Shown here in pieces: positions 1 to 8,872 of a stretch of DNA of 64,000 nucleotides (position 1 is its first letter; each line of letters begins with the position of its first letter). Both the position numbers and the translations under genes were made by a program. The notes under the pieces are model-generated. The model saw only the letters and a list, made by a program, of their open reading frames with translations, was not told the origin of the DNA and made no database searches. This stretch comes from VAZQ01 sp034669045 (GTDB lineage: Bacteria; Pseudomonadota; Alphaproteobacteria; Rhizobiales; Xanthobacteraceae): NCBI GenBank assembly GCA_034669045.1, contig JAXDOD010000168.1, positions 1 to 64,000 on the forward strand, in the 5' to 3' direction.

Positions 1-731
1 CGCTTCTTATGGTAGTCGACGAAGTAATGCAGGTACGCAGCCTTGTTGGCGTTGATGCGGCGCACCGCCTCGCGCACCGCGCGGTTGAAGGCGCCGTAGG
101 TCTCGGCGTCGACGCGGTCGGAGGCGACTTCGGTGCCGTGATAGAAGGCCGAGCAGATCACCCGGCAGCCCTTCTTCTCGGCGAGGCTGATGTAGGGCTC
201 GGTCAGGGTGGTGGCCTCGATCTCGCCCTTCATCATCAGGTTGAAGCGGTTGCGCGACCCGGTCGGGCAGCGGCACAGGTTGATCTGGTCGCGCGGCAGG
301 AAGCCTTCCAGCATGTGCAGCGCGAGATAATGGGTGCCGGCATAGAACGGCACGCCGACGCGACGGCCGGCAAGCTGCTGGGGCGTATAGACCGGCGAAT
401 CCGGACGCACCACCAGCGCCCCGTAGGTCACGATGCCGCGACGCCCGACCTGGCGGCTGCCGACCGCGGTGGCGCCGACGCGGCAGTAGTTGCCCCATTC
501 GCAGGCGTTGTACATGTCGGCCTTGCCCTGCTCGAACAGGGTGCCGTGGCTGACGAAGGGATCGGCGCCTTTCACGTCGGTGAGCGAGGTGTCGGCGGTC
601 TTGATGCCGGCCTCGTCGCGCTCGGCCCATTCGACGACGACGCCTTCCTTCTCGAACAGGCCTTCATCATAGGCCACGAGTTCCGGCAGTCCCTGGAACG
701 GCGAGGTGGTTTCCAAGACCAGTTTTCTCAT
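1..731 (-). CDS. SBP-fold protein, NitT/TauT (NMT1/THI5) type, truncated by window edge
   Basis: The frame from an ATG at 731 stays open to base 1, so at least 243 residues are present and the C-terminus lies outside the window. The N-terminus (MRKLVLETTSPFQG) goes straight into the first beta-strand of a periplasmic-binding-protein fold, with no signal peptide. A hinge-like segment VRPDSPVYTPQQLAGRRVGV around residues 122-141 and a later TLTEPYISLAEKKGC are typical of nitrate/sulfonate/thiamine-precursor binding proteins. CAGGGA precedes the ATG. It is divergent from the amidohydrolase at 1137. Lack of a leader suggests a cytoplasmic enzyme or sensor using this fold, or an upstream in-frame start that I do not see. 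The ligand is unknown. Confidence 0.75.
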   Translation of the reverse strand, partial: MRKLVLETTSPFQGLPELVAYDEGLFEKEGVVVEWAERDEAGIKTADTSLTDVKGADPFVSHGTLFEQGKADMYNACEWGNYCRVGATAVGSRQVGRRGIVTYGALVVRPDSPVYTPQQLAGRRVGVPFYAGTHYLALHMLEGFLPRDQINLCRCPTGSRNRFNLMMKGEIEATTLTEPYISLAEKKGCRVICSAFYHGTEVASDRVDAETYGAFNRAVREAVRRINANKAAYLHYFVDYHKK

Positions 732-1136
732 GGATCGATTTCCCTGTTTCGAGGCTGGTGGCGAGCCGGTAGAGGCGCGACCGCAGCCAAAAATATCGTT
801 GAAAGTCCAGATTATCGATTTTATGGGAGCTGGCCAACCGGCAGTTCCACATGGCGCTGATCTCCGGCTGTCCCTCGATGTTTCGATCTTCGGCGCGGGC
901 GATCATGCGGCCAAGGCTGCGCACAGGCCGCGCCGTCGCAAGGCTTCACCCGGGCGCGCGTGAGGACGAGATCCTTCCCGTCGACGGTCCTGCGGCCCGC
1001 TCTCCGTCCGCTTTACCGTCTTCATAAGGGGCCGGCCGGGCTCCTTTGGGGCCGGAAAAATCGTGTACTATGCGCGCAACGACAAATTGACGCAGCGCGC
1101 AGTCAAGCGTGCCGCTCGCAAGACAGGGAGAATTCC
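732..1136. other. 405-bp divergent intergenic region, no gene recognised
   Basis: This spacer separates the minus-strand SBP-fold gene from the plus-strand amidohydrolase, so promoters for both should lie here. I see no convincing -35/-10 pair, RNA gene or repeat. Open frames across it have no ribosome-binding site or recognisable product and appear to be by-products of high GC. Confidence 0.5.
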
Positions 1137-2474
1137 ATGCGTTGGCAGGGCAAGCTCGCCGTCGTGCTCGTCGCCATGGCCGCGGCAGCGGCTTCTCATT
1201 CCGTTCAGTCCCAGGAAGTCGGGAAACTGCTGGCGCCCAAGGACCAGGTGACCGCCATCCGGGCCGGGCGCCTGTTCGATCCCAGATCAGGAACCATGCT
1301 CGCCAACCAGGTGGTGCTGATCAAAGGCGATCGCATCACCGCGGTCGGCGCCACCGTGCAGATCCCTCCCGGCGCGAACGTGATCGATCTGAGTTCCGCC
1401 ACCGTGCTGCCCGGCATGATCGACACCCATGTCCATCTGAACACCGCCGGACCCACCACGCCGGCGCAACGCGCGCTGCGCGCGCTCGCGAACGCTCAGA
1501 TCGATCTCGACGCCGGCTTCACCACCGTGCTCGACATGGACTCGCGCGGCGGCTTCAACACCGTCGATCTGCGCGATGCGATCAATTCCGGCATCGTCAT
1601 GGGGCCGCGGATGCAGGTCGTCGGCCAGTCCATCAATCAGAGGGCGACCAACTATTATCCGGATCCGTCGACCGGGCGCTACTACAACTCATATACCGAA
1701 AACAAGAACGTCAATTCGCCCTGGCTTGCCCGCACCGCCGTGCGCGAGGCCAAGCTGCATGGCGTCGACTGGATCAAGATCTACACGACGCAGGATTTCA
1801 TCGGCCCGGTGCACATGTGGAAGCCGGACGGCAACCTGGTCAACAGCCCATCGCTGACGCTCGAGGAGGTCATGGCGATCGTGGATGAAGCGCACCGGCT
1901 GGGCCTGAAGGTGGCTTGCCACACCTACGGCGGAGAAGGGATGACGAGCTGCCTGACCGCGGGCGTCGATGCTCCCAATCATCTGCTGGAGCTGGATGAC
2001 GCGGGTGTCCGTATCCTGCAGCAGAAGAAGCTTCCGTTTGTGCCGACGGTGGACGACCTCGTCGCCCTCGAACGCGCCGACCTGCGCGACACCGGCGGCA
2101 GGAACTCGCGCCTGAAACTCCTGGAACAGGCAGTGAGGAGAGCGGTGGCGGGGGGCGTTCCGATCGTATTCGGCAGCGGCGCCACGTCGGAGCGGATTCC
2201 GCACGGCAAGCAGGCCGATCAATTCAAGTACTATGCGAAATGGGGCATGACTCCGACCCAGGCCTTGCAGACCGCCTACCTCCCCGCCGCCCAGATGCTC
2301 AACTACGACTGGGACACCCAGATCGGGAGCATCGAAACAGGAAAGTTCGCGGATATCATCGCGGTCGCGGGCGACCCGATCGCGGACGTCAATGAAATGG
2401 AACGCGTCAGGTTCGTGATGAAGGGCGGCGTGATCGTGCGAAACGACCTGGCCGCCGGCCCGCGCGCGCCGTGA
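1137..2474 (+). CDS. Secreted amidohydrolase (imidazolonepropionase/prolidase-like), catalytic Asp replaced
   Basis: 445 residues from the ATG at 1137, which follows AGGGAG and opens a clear signal peptide (MRWQGKLAVVLVAMAAAAAS...). This is preferred over the longer frame from 960. Landmarks of the amidohydrolase superfamily are the metal motif DTHVHLN (H98, H100), the lysine strand DWIKIYTTQD, CHTYGGEG and DAPNHLLEL, and a C-terminal GSIETGKFADIIAVAGDP segment. The strand that normally ends in GTDA, carrying the catalytic metal-binding Asp, reads IVFGSGAT (about 2161-2190), so the Asp is Gly. The protein probably acts in the periplasm on cyclic amides or dipeptides, or has lost hydrolysis. 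It is followed after 106 bp by a second exported protein. Confidence 0.85.
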   Translation: MRWQGKLAVVLVAMAAAAASHSVQSQEVGKLLAPKDQVTAIRAGRLFDPRSGTMLANQVVLIKGDRITAVGATVQIPPGANVIDLSSATVLPGMIDTHVHLNTAGPTTPAQRALRALANAQIDLDAGFTTVLDMDSRGGFNTVDLRDAINSGIVMGPRMQVVGQSINQRATNYYPDPSTGRYYNSYTENKNVNSPWLARTAVREAKLHGVDWIKIYTTQDFIGPVHMWKPDGNLVNSPSLTLEEVMAIVDEAHRLGLKVACHTYGGEGMTSCLTAGVDAPNHLLELDDAGVRILQQKKLPFVPTVDDLVALERADLRDTGGRNSRLKLLEQAVRRAVAGGVPIVFGSGATSERIPHGKQADQFKYYAKWGMTPTQALQTAYLPAAQMLNYDWDTQIGSIETGKFADIIAVAGDPIADVNEMERVRFVMKGGVIVRNDLAAGPRAP

Positions 2475-2580
2475 ACGTACTCCTGATCGGGGTCGCGCCA
2501 CCGGGTCGCAAATCCAAGTTTTTGCTGATAAGGATGACCAGCGCCGTCCGTGCGGCCGATCATCATCCTGGAGGGAGCCC

Positions 2581-3258
2581 GTGAGACACCTGGCACTGAC
2601 AATGAGCGCCTTCACCCTGCTCCTTGTCGCCGCAAGCGCGGCCATGGAGCAACCGGTCGTTCCCAAGCAGAAGCCGGGTCCCAAAAGCGTGGAAGTGAGA
2701 GGGACTTATCCGCCGGAACGGATCAACGAAGACGTCGAGGAGCAGGCGAAGAAGTGGCAGCAGACGCACGCCGATCCGGCGCTGCGCGTGCCGTTCTTCA
2801 AGATTTCCTATGCCAGGAATGTGAACGAATTTGCCGCGCTGCGCCGGTACTCGGTCATGCTGCTCACGGTCCTGTCCCAGAAATCGGAAGAGTTGCCGAT
2901 CAAGAATGTCTACGTTCGCGCGAACGGCAAGGATGTCTCCCTCACGAAGGTCTCGAACTGGCGCAGCGACGTCGCCAAGGACATGCTCGCCTACAAAGTC
3001 TATGGACCCTATCGCGAAGACGGATTTTACATCATTCCGACCGGAATGATGATGCGCGACGGCCAGATGCTGGTCGATTTTGCCGTCAACAGGAACGGTC
3101 TCGTCATGCTGCAGTTGCCGGGCACCGCCGCACCGGAAGCCACCAAGAATTTCAAGAATCTCGATCCCGACCCGAATTCGAAGCCTGACCTCAAGGCGCT
3201 GCAAGCCTACATTCAGTACAAATTTCCAGGGTTTCCGGTGCCCAAGTCCCTGCCTTGA
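2581..3258 (+). CDS. Secreted protein of unknown function
   Basis: 225 residues from a GTG at 2581 placed after CTGGAGGGAG. An in-frame ATG at residue 8 is the alternative. The N-terminus is a short signal peptide (TMSAFTLLLVAASAAM). The mature part is charged and soluble with no cysteine and no motif I can name; the central stretch PFFKISYARNVNEFAALRRY and the segment GFYIIPTGMMMRDGQMLVDF suggest a compact beta-rich domain. It shares the strand with the amidohydrolase, 106 bp upstream, so co-transcription is possible. I cannot assign a function. Confidence 0.7.
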   Translation: MRHLALTMSAFTLLLVAASAAMEQPVVPKQKPGPKSVEVRGTYPPERINEDVEEQAKKWQQTHADPALRVPFFKISYARNVNEFAALRRYSVMLLTVLSQKSEELPIKNVYVRANGKDVSLTKVSNWRSDVAKDMLAYKVYGPYREDGFYIIPTGMMMRDGQMLVDFAVNRNGLVMLQLPGTAAPEATKNFKNLDPDPNSKPDLKALQAYIQYKFPGFPVPKSLP

Positions 3259-3318
3259 TCGCAGCCAGGCTTGCGGGAGTGAAAAGTCCGCAGCTTGGGA
3301 GCCGCGCTTGCTCCTTCA

Positions 3319-4464
3319 TCACGCGCTTTCTTTCCCGTTAGTCTGTCGTGGTCCGATCCACAGCACCTCGTTGCCGTCGTCGCGGACCACGATCATGGCT
3401 GACGCGATGGCATGCTGCTCGGTGCCGTCGGACGCGCCGACCTTGAGCGAATAGGTTTCGCCCGCCTCGAACGCATCGACGACGTCGGTATAGGGCGGCT
3501 CCTCGAGCGCCAGCCCGATGGCAGTGGCGAATGCGTGCTCCGTCACCGGGTGCGGACGGTAGGGGCGGATCGCCGCCGCAACCACGCTCGCAATGTCGCG
3601 GACGCGGGTGCCGGGGCGGATCGAGCGCAGCGCCAGTTGCAGGCCCTCGTCCGCCTTGGCGGCGGCCGCGATCGGACGTCGCGAGAAATGCGCGAAGCCC
3701 TCGGCCCAGTAGTTGAAGCGGCGGATCGCGACATAGACCTGCAAGGGGTCCACGGGCCGATCGATCAGGCCCTCGAATGGCCGCAGCACGCGGCCTGCGT
3801 CGGTACTGAACAGCGTGCGCACGTCCTGCGCGCCGCGTACGATTGCGCTGCGCTCCCCGGCCAGGACCGCCGTGGTGACGCCGGCGCCGCCGCGGTGCGC
3901 GCCCGCGATCGCCGTGATCGCGGCGTCCAGGATGGCGCAGGCTTCGCCGATGGACGCAAGCTCGCGCGGCGACTTGCGGCGCATCAGCCGCCACGCATGC
4001 GGCGTCGCATCGGGCAGGGCGTCGCCGCCTCTGATGGTGCCGAGAATGTTCTGCCGCAGCGCGGTGGGCATGTAGCCGGCGCCGATCGAGAGCGTGCCTT
4101 CGGGGCCTTGCTGCTCGTCGCCCGCGGCCCATGGTCCGATGACCTTGCCGTCGCCCAGCGGCGCGATCTCCTCGATCCAGGTCAACGGCCGCGCGGCGTC
4201 CAGCATGTTCGGACCGCCGCCGACGAGCAGCCCTTCATCGCCGTTGCGCGTGAGCAGCGCGACGGCCGCATCGAGCTTCGGCACCAGGTTGGTGAAATAG
4301 GCGAGCTCGGCATGGTGGCGGCTGTCGCCATAGACGATCGCCCGCTTCGCGGCCGGAAACGTCTGCCACAGGGTATCGATGCGCAGGAAGAATTCGCCCT
4401 TCGGCATGCGCTCGGCCTGCCAGTCGGCGGGCCCGATCAGGAGGGTCGGATGAACGGTGTACAT
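3319..4464 (-). CDS. M24 (pita-bread) family protein lacking metal ligands
   Basis: 381 residues from the ATG at 4464. A longer start at 4485 would place the start codon inside a strong hairpin repeat (4478-4512), so the internal Met is preferred, although its SD is weak. The fold is that of creatinase/Xaa-Pro peptidase: an N-terminal domain, then a C-terminal half with TEHAFATAIGLALEEPP in place of the usual GHGIGL helix. The two Asp, the His and the two Glu that bind metal in M24 peptidases are not recognisable (VDPLQVYVAIRRFNYWAEGF at the Asp strand, ETYSLKVGAS near the first Glu). It is the second of two adjacent M24 paralogues at the end of the hyuAB operon. A non-peptidase role is likely. 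Confidence 0.75.
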   Translation of the reverse strand: MYTVHPTLLIGPADWQAERMPKGEFFLRIDTLWQTFPAAKRAIVYGDSRHHAELAYFTNLVPKLDAAVALLTRNGDEGLLVGGGPNMLDAARPLTWIEEIAPLGDGKVIGPWAAGDEQQGPEGTLSIGAGYMPTALRQNILGTIRGGDALPDATPHAWRLMRRKSPRELASIGEACAILDAAITAIAGAHRGGAGVTTAVLAGERSAIVRGAQDVRTLFSTDAGRVLRPFEGLIDRPVDPLQVYVAIRRFNYWAEGFAHFSRRPIAAAAKADEGLQLALRSIRPGTRVRDIASVVAAAIRPYRPHPVTEHAFATAIGLALEEPPYTDVVDAFEAGETYSLKVGASDGTEQHAIASAMIVVRDDGNEVLWIGPRQTNGKESA

Positions 4465-4471
4465 GGCGATG

Positions 4472-4573
4472 ACGCTAGAGCACATTTGGTTTCTTTGAAA
4501 CTGAATGTGCTCCAGCTTTTTGCGTTGGTCGCATGTCGGACGGAAAACCGGATCCCATTATCCTGGAAATGCT
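4472..4573. repeat. Rhizobial mosaic (RIME-like) intergenic element with 16-bp hairpin
   Basis: The element starts with CTAGAGCAC and contains an inverted repeat at 4478-4512: arms GAGCACATTTGGTTTC and GAAACTGAATGTGCTC around a TTT loop, all 16 positions pairing if two G-U pairs are allowed. The second half (TCGGACGGAAAACCGG ... TCCTGGAAATGCT) resembles the second module of the mosaic elements common between genes in Rhizobiales. It lies between the two M24 genes and overlaps the longer start of the downstream one. It may act as an attenuator or mRNA-stability element. The family name is given from memory. Confidence 0.7.
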
Positions 4574-5689
4574 TCACGCCGTGACCCAGGCCAGCGAGGC
4601 TTTCTTGGCCGTCAGCGGTTCTGCGCCGTTGGCGGTCATGACCACCGGCTCGCCGCAGAGCAAATAGCCCGTCTCCGGCAGGTATTGGTTGGGATGGATC
4701 ATGAACAGCATGTCGGGTTCGAGCACGGTCATATTGTCGAGCGCGACGTCGCCCGGGCGCACCGAGCCGAAGCCGAGGCCATGGCCGCGGCGGCGGATGT
4801 GCGGCGGACGGCAGTATTCGCCGTAGCCCTGCGCCTCCAGCACCGCGTTGATGGCGGCGCAGACCGCCGACATGGTCGTGCCCGGCACCGCCGCGGCGAT
4901 GCCGGCGTTCATCGCGTCCACGACCAGTTGGTATTTGTGCCTGAGTTCGTTGGGGGGCAGGCCGAGCACCACGGTGCGGCAGATCTGCGCGAGCTGGCCG
5001 CGCACGCTCGGCGTGATCTCGGCGAGAAGGATATCGCCGTATTGCAGCCGCCGCCCGGTCGAGGGCTGCACGGCACGATTATGCGGGTTGGCGCAGAGCA
5101 TCAGGAAATTGTCGTCGGCGCCGAGCGACTTCATGAACAGCTTCAGTTCGCTCGCAAGCTCGTCCTCGCTCATGCCCGGACGCGTGATCTCGATGAGCCG
5201 CTGGTAGCCGCGCTCGGCGATGTGGGCGGCCTCGCGCGCGTTGGCGATTTCCTCGTCGGTCTTGGTACGCGCCGCATCGAACACGATGGCGTCGGCGAAC
5301 TGCGCATCGGGCAGCGCCGAGGCGATGCGGACCGCGATCTGCGAGGGCAATGCGCGCAGGCCGGCGACGCCGATCGATTGCGTCGGCAGCGCCTCGCGGC
5401 GGATCAGCGTCAAGAGTTCCTCCGCCACGTTGTCCGTTCCGCTCACGCGCGCGACCGGGCAGCACTCCGCCGCGCGCTCGGCGTCCCAGGACGGCGCGAC
5501 CACGAGCCGCGATTCCCCGTCCGGGCGCAGCATGACGGCGGCGGCGCCGAGCGACTTGAAGCCCGAGATCACCATCACGGAATTGGGCTTCTCGATGAAA
5601 TGCCCGCCGTCGTGCAGGCCGACCAGCAGGTCGAGCTTCTGCTCCTTCATGCGGCGGCAGATGGCGGCGAGGCGGTCGTGGAAGTTCAT
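4574..5689 (-). CDS. M24 family (aminopeptidase P/creatinase-like) protein with altered metal site
   Basis: 371 residues from the ATG at 5689 (MNFHDRLAAICRRMKEQ), preferred to the upstream in-frame Met at 5770 because homology to the creatinase N-domain begins here. The C-terminal pita-bread domain has the RRRGHGLGF helix with its His. The first ligand strand reads GDILLAEITPSVRGQLAQIC (usual Asp, Asp changed to Glu, Gln), and the usual EPG motif is MIHPNQY, so a Glu ligand becomes His; a late Glu (CGEPVVMT) remains. Peptidase activity is therefore doubtful; metal-independent hydrolases such as creatinase and ectoine hydrolase use this fold. It lies 88 bp downstream of the decarboxylase-like gene in the hyu operon. 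Confidence 0.85.
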   Translation of the reverse strand: MNFHDRLAAICRRMKEQKLDLLVGLHDGGHFIEKPNSVMVISGFKSLGAAAVMLRPDGESRLVVAPSWDAERAAECCPVARVSGTDNVAEELLTLIRREALPTQSIGVAGLRALPSQIAVRIASALPDAQFADAIVFDAARTKTDEEIANAREAAHIAERGYQRLIEITRPGMSEDELASELKLFMKSLGADDNFLMLCANPHNRAVQPSTGRRLQYGDILLAEITPSVRGQLAQICRTVVLGLPPNELRHKYQLVVDAMNAGIAAAVPGTTMSAVCAAINAVLEAQGYGEYCRPPHIRRRGHGLGFGSVRPGDVALDNMTVLEPDMLFMIHPNQYLPETGYLLCGEPVVMTANGAEPLTAKKASLAWVTA

Positions 5690-5777
5690 GTGGAATCCGC
5701 TAGCACAATGGTCCTGACACGCATTGCATGTTCGGCGCCTCGGGGTGAGGGCGGAACGTGCATCTCGCATGTCGCCG

Positions 5778-6761
5778 TCAAAACTCTTCCAGGCCGCCGG
5801 AATCGCCGAGGTCGGTGTCGTCGAACAGCTCCGCCAGCGGCCGCTGCTTGCTCACCATGCCCTGCAGGTGCACGTAACGCTGGATCGTTTCGAGGTTCTT
5901 GCGGTTGGCGGGCGTCAGCCCATATTGCCACGGATCGCGGCCCAGCAGCTCTTCCTGTTCCTCCACGGCGGTACGCACCCAGGCGAGCGGGACCATGCGC
6001 GGGTTCTGCACCCGGCGATAGGCCATCTGCTTTGACGCTTCGAACGCCTTGACCAGGTTGGTCGTCACCCACGGATATTTGTCGACGATCTCCTGGCGAA
6101 CCGTGGTCACGTGCATGATCGGGAAAATTCCTGTCGCGCGATAATATTCGATCTCGATCGCCTTGTAGTCGGGAAACAGGCGCGCGATGCGCTTGTCGCC
6201 CAGCGTGAACGGCCGCGGGATGGTGGGCGAGATCATCGCCGGGATGTCGCCATCGGCCAGCATGTCGGAGAGCGACTTGGGACTCGTCTTCATCTCGATC
6301 CTGAGCCCGGCCGGCGCGTCGAAGGCGATGTCCTCGCTGCGCTCGACGATCCAGGTGTTCTGCCGGTGCGGCACGCCGTAATGCTCCTCCAGGATGCCGC
6401 GCATCCAGATGTTGCCCGCCGGCATGAAATTGCTGCCGCCGATCCGCTGGCCGATCAGGTCCTTCGGCGACTTGATGCCGGCCCCGGCGTTGACGAAGAC
6501 GAATCCGTGCCGGAAGCGGCGGTGCAGGAACACCGGGATCGCGGTGATCGGATGGTTCTGGTCGCGTGCGATGAAATAGGCGCCGACATTCTCCTCGCAG
6601 ACGTCGAATTCGGTCTTGCGGGCGAGCCGCCAGTGCCGCTCGCGCGGTCCCATGTCGGTGAGGAAGATGAGCTCCAGTCCGGCGGCCTCGACCAGTCCCT
6701 CCTTGAGCGGGCGGACGATGTCGTAATCCCCGCTGGCGACGGTCAGGCGAAGCTTGGCCAT
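5778..6761 (-). CDS. 4,5-dihydroxyphthalate decarboxylase (Pht5)-like protein of the SBP fold
   Basis: 327 residues. The start MAKLRLTVASGDYDIVRPLK matches the characteristic opening of 4,5-dihydroxyphthalate decarboxylases, followed by the expected EFDVCEENVGAYF, IPVFLHRRFRHGFVFVN and KSPKDLIGQRIGG blocks. This family has a periplasmic-binding-protein fold but no leader peptide, as here. Known members decarboxylate 4,5-dihydroxyphthalate to protocatechuate; many relatives are uncharacterised. It sits between hyuB and two M24 proteins, with gaps of about 90-110 bp, so its natural substrate may belong to a cyclic-amide pathway instead. A Rieske oxygenase of phthalate-dioxygenase type lies 15 kb away, but no dihydrodiol dehydrogenase is present. 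Confidence 0.75.
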   Translation of the reverse strand: MAKLRLTVASGDYDIVRPLKEGLVEAAGLELIFLTDMGPRERHWRLARKTEFDVCEENVGAYFIARDQNHPITAIPVFLHRRFRHGFVFVNAGAGIKSPKDLIGQRIGGSNFMPAGNIWMRGILEEHYGVPHRQNTWIVERSEDIAFDAPAGLRIEMKTSPKSLSDMLADGDIPAMISPTIPRPFTLGDKRIARLFPDYKAIEIEYYRATGIFPIMHVTTVRQEIVDKYPWVTTNLVKAFEASKQMAYRRVQNPRMVPLAWVRTAVEEQEELLGRDPWQYGLTPANRKNLETIQRYVHLQGMVSKQRPLAELFDDTDLGDSGGLEEF

Positions 6762-6873
6762 CCACGATTCCTCATTCTGGTCTGTAGGGCGGGCGAAGGC
6801 GCAGCAACGTCAGTGTCGACATGACTGTAGCGCAATTCCGCGGCGCCCAGGCTCATGACGATCCGGCGCTGCG

Positions 6874-8679
6874 TCAACCGGGCTTGCGCCCCGATCTTAG
6901 CCGCTCCCGCTGCTGTCGTGTGGCGGTCTCGTTGAGCGTCAAATCCTCCCGCAGCACCACGCCGTAGTGCTCGAGCGCCGCTTCCCGGGAAATGAGATCT
7001 TCGCGCACGTCGGAGCGCACCAGCGCGGGCTCGCGCTCCAGCGGATCGCCCCAGCCGCCGCCGCCGCCGGTGCGCACGATCACCTCGGCCAGAGGCGGCG
7101 CCGGGATGTGGCTGCCCGACACCGGCTTGAAGTCATTTTCCTGGGGCAGCCGCATGAGATAGCCGCCGGGTTCGCCGGCACTGCCACCCCACAGGCCCCA
7201 GGGCGGGCACCGGGTGCGCCGTGTCGAGTCGAAATTCCAGCGGCCGTCGATCAGGTTGCGCACCCGCATGTCGATGCCGAGGCCGCCGCGATGCAGGCCG
7301 TGGCCGCAGGAATCCCGGCGCAGGCCGCGGCTCTCCACCAGCACTGGGCATTTGAGCTCGATGCCCTCGATCGAGCCGTTGCGCACGTCGCCCTGACAGA
7401 CCGACACGGTGCCCGGTTCGCCATCCTCGAATGGCCGGCCGCCCCAGCCGCCGCCCTCGATGCTCTGCACCACGAAGCGGCGCTTGGTTTTGGGGTGCAG
7501 GCCGAAGAACACCACCGAGCCGCCCAGGAGCCCGTGATGGCCGGCGGGCACGCGGTCGCGCATTGCCGGCGCCAGCGCCTTGACGATGGTGTCCACGACC
7601 ATGGGCACCACCGCGCTCCAGGACGCCATCGGGGCGGGGAAGCGCGCCATCATGATGCTGCCTTCCGGGATGATTACGTCCAGCGCGCGGAACGAGCCTT
7701 CGTTGACGGGATCGAGCGGCCCGGTGAGCGCCTTGTAGGCGACGCGGGCGCCGGCCAGCGTGCGCGAGTTGATGGCGGCGCGGCGCTCCTTCGAGCAGCC
7801 GGACAGGTCGATGGTCATCTGGCCCTTGGCGATCGTGATTTTTGCGTGCAGCGGCACCGGCTCGCCCTTGAGGATGCCGTCGTCGTCCATCGCAGACGAC
7901 GCCTCGTAGACGCCGTCGGGAAGCTGCGCCACCACGTTGCGGCACTTGGTCTCGGTCTCGCCGAAGATGCGGTCGATGGCGGCGAGGATCGTCGCCTTGC
8001 CGTACTTGTCGAACAGCTCGTCCATGCGCCGCGCCGCCAGCCGGCAGGCCGCCATCTGCGATTTCATGTCGCCGAGCGAGGATTCCGGAAAGCGGATGTT
8101 GTCCTTGAGCACGCGATAGATCTGCTCCTCGAGCTTGCCCTTGTTGTAGATCTTGATCTGGTCGAGCTGCAGCCCTTCGAACCAGGGATCGACCACCGAG
8201 GCGCCGGCGCCGAAGCCGGTGGACGAGCCGCCGATGTCGATCCAGTGGGCGCGCACCATCGCGAACATCAGCAGCTCGCCCTTGTAGAAATAGGGCATGT
8301 AGATGACGACGTTGTTGAGGTGCTGGCCGGCGACCGCCTGGTGGTTGGTGATGATGACGTCGCCGGGCGCGAAACCCTCGGCGCCGTAGCGCTTCATGCC
8401 GTCGACGATGAGCACGCCGAGATCGGCGACGAAGTGCGAGACGCCGCCGACGTTCTGCGAGATGAGCTGGCCCTTGGTGTCGATCAGGGCGGTGCAGAAG
8501 TCGCGCACCTCGTAGATCATCATGTTGTAGGAGGTGCGCTGCAGGTCGGCGGCCATCTCGTTGGCCACGGCGGGAAGCGCGTTGCGGATGACTTCCAGCG
8601 TGACCGGATCCAGCGCGGGGTGCTTTGCGCGGTTTTTGCTGTTGCGCTTTGAGGCGCCGGATTTGACTTTTTTCGCCAT
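6874..8679 (-). CDS. hyuB: Hydantoinase B / 5-oxoprolinase beta-domain subunit
   Basis: 601 residues from the ATG at 8679, preceded by CAGGAGCC; the frame is open further upstream but only through a repeat element. The protein shows the HyuB family line: PVTLEVIRNALPAVANEMA near the N-terminus, RDFCTALIDTKGQLISQNVG, GDVIITNHQAVAGQHLNN, the GGWGGRPFEDGEPG loop, CPVLVESRGLRRDSCGHG, and a C-terminal TGGGGGWGDPLERE. The family partners HyuA in ATP-dependent opening or carboxylation of hydantoins, oxoproline, acetone or acetophenone. It is 193 bp downstream of hyuA on the same strand. Cytoplasmic. The first 25 residues are lysine-rich, an extension over the usual start. Confidence 0.9.
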   Translation of the reverse strand: MAKKVKSGASKRNSKNRAKHPALDPVTLEVIRNALPAVANEMAADLQRTSYNMMIYEVRDFCTALIDTKGQLISQNVGGVSHFVADLGVLIVDGMKRYGAEGFAPGDVIITNHQAVAGQHLNNVVIYMPYFYKGELLMFAMVRAHWIDIGGSSTGFGAGASVVDPWFEGLQLDQIKIYNKGKLEEQIYRVLKDNIRFPESSLGDMKSQMAACRLAARRMDELFDKYGKATILAAIDRIFGETETKCRNVVAQLPDGVYEASSAMDDDGILKGEPVPLHAKITIAKGQMTIDLSGCSKERRAAINSRTLAGARVAYKALTGPLDPVNEGSFRALDVIIPEGSIMMARFPAPMASWSAVVPMVVDTIVKALAPAMRDRVPAGHHGLLGGSVVFFGLHPKTKRRFVVQSIEGGGWGGRPFEDGEPGTVSVCQGDVRNGSIEGIELKCPVLVESRGLRRDSCGHGLHRGGLGIDMRVRNLIDGRWNFDSTRRTRCPPWGLWGGSAGEPGGYLMRLPQENDFKPVSGSHIPAPPLAEVIVRTGGGGGWGDPLEREPALVRSDVREDLISREAALEHYGVVLREDLTLNETATRQQRERLRSGRKPG

Positions 8680-8701
8680 CACGCGGCTCCTGGGAAATCT
8701 T

Positions 8702-8852
8702 GTAGGGTGGGCAAAGGCGCCGCACCGACTTTGCGATTTCGGCACGGTGTGGCACGCCTTTGCCCACGCGTCTGCACACAAGACACGCGTGGGCAAATGC
8801 GCGCGGCCGAGCGCGAGGAGAGGGCGGTGGTGCGCGCCTTTGCCCACCCTAC
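8702..8852. repeat. Nested inverted repeat, GTAGGGTGGGCAAAG family, copy 1
   Basis: Perfect 19-bp outer arms, GTAGGGTGGGCAAAGGCGC at 8702-8720 and its reverse complement at 8834-8852, enclose a second perfect 13-bp inverted repeat, TTTGCCCACGCGT at 8759-8771 and its complement at 8785-8797. It lies between hyuA and hyuB. Related copies occur at 24794-24898 and, in part, at 27870-27947. This is a non-coding intergenic repeat family that could fold into a long hairpin in the hyuAB transcript. Confidence 0.85.
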
Positions 8853-8872
8853 GAGCGCCACGGGCGTCGCCA

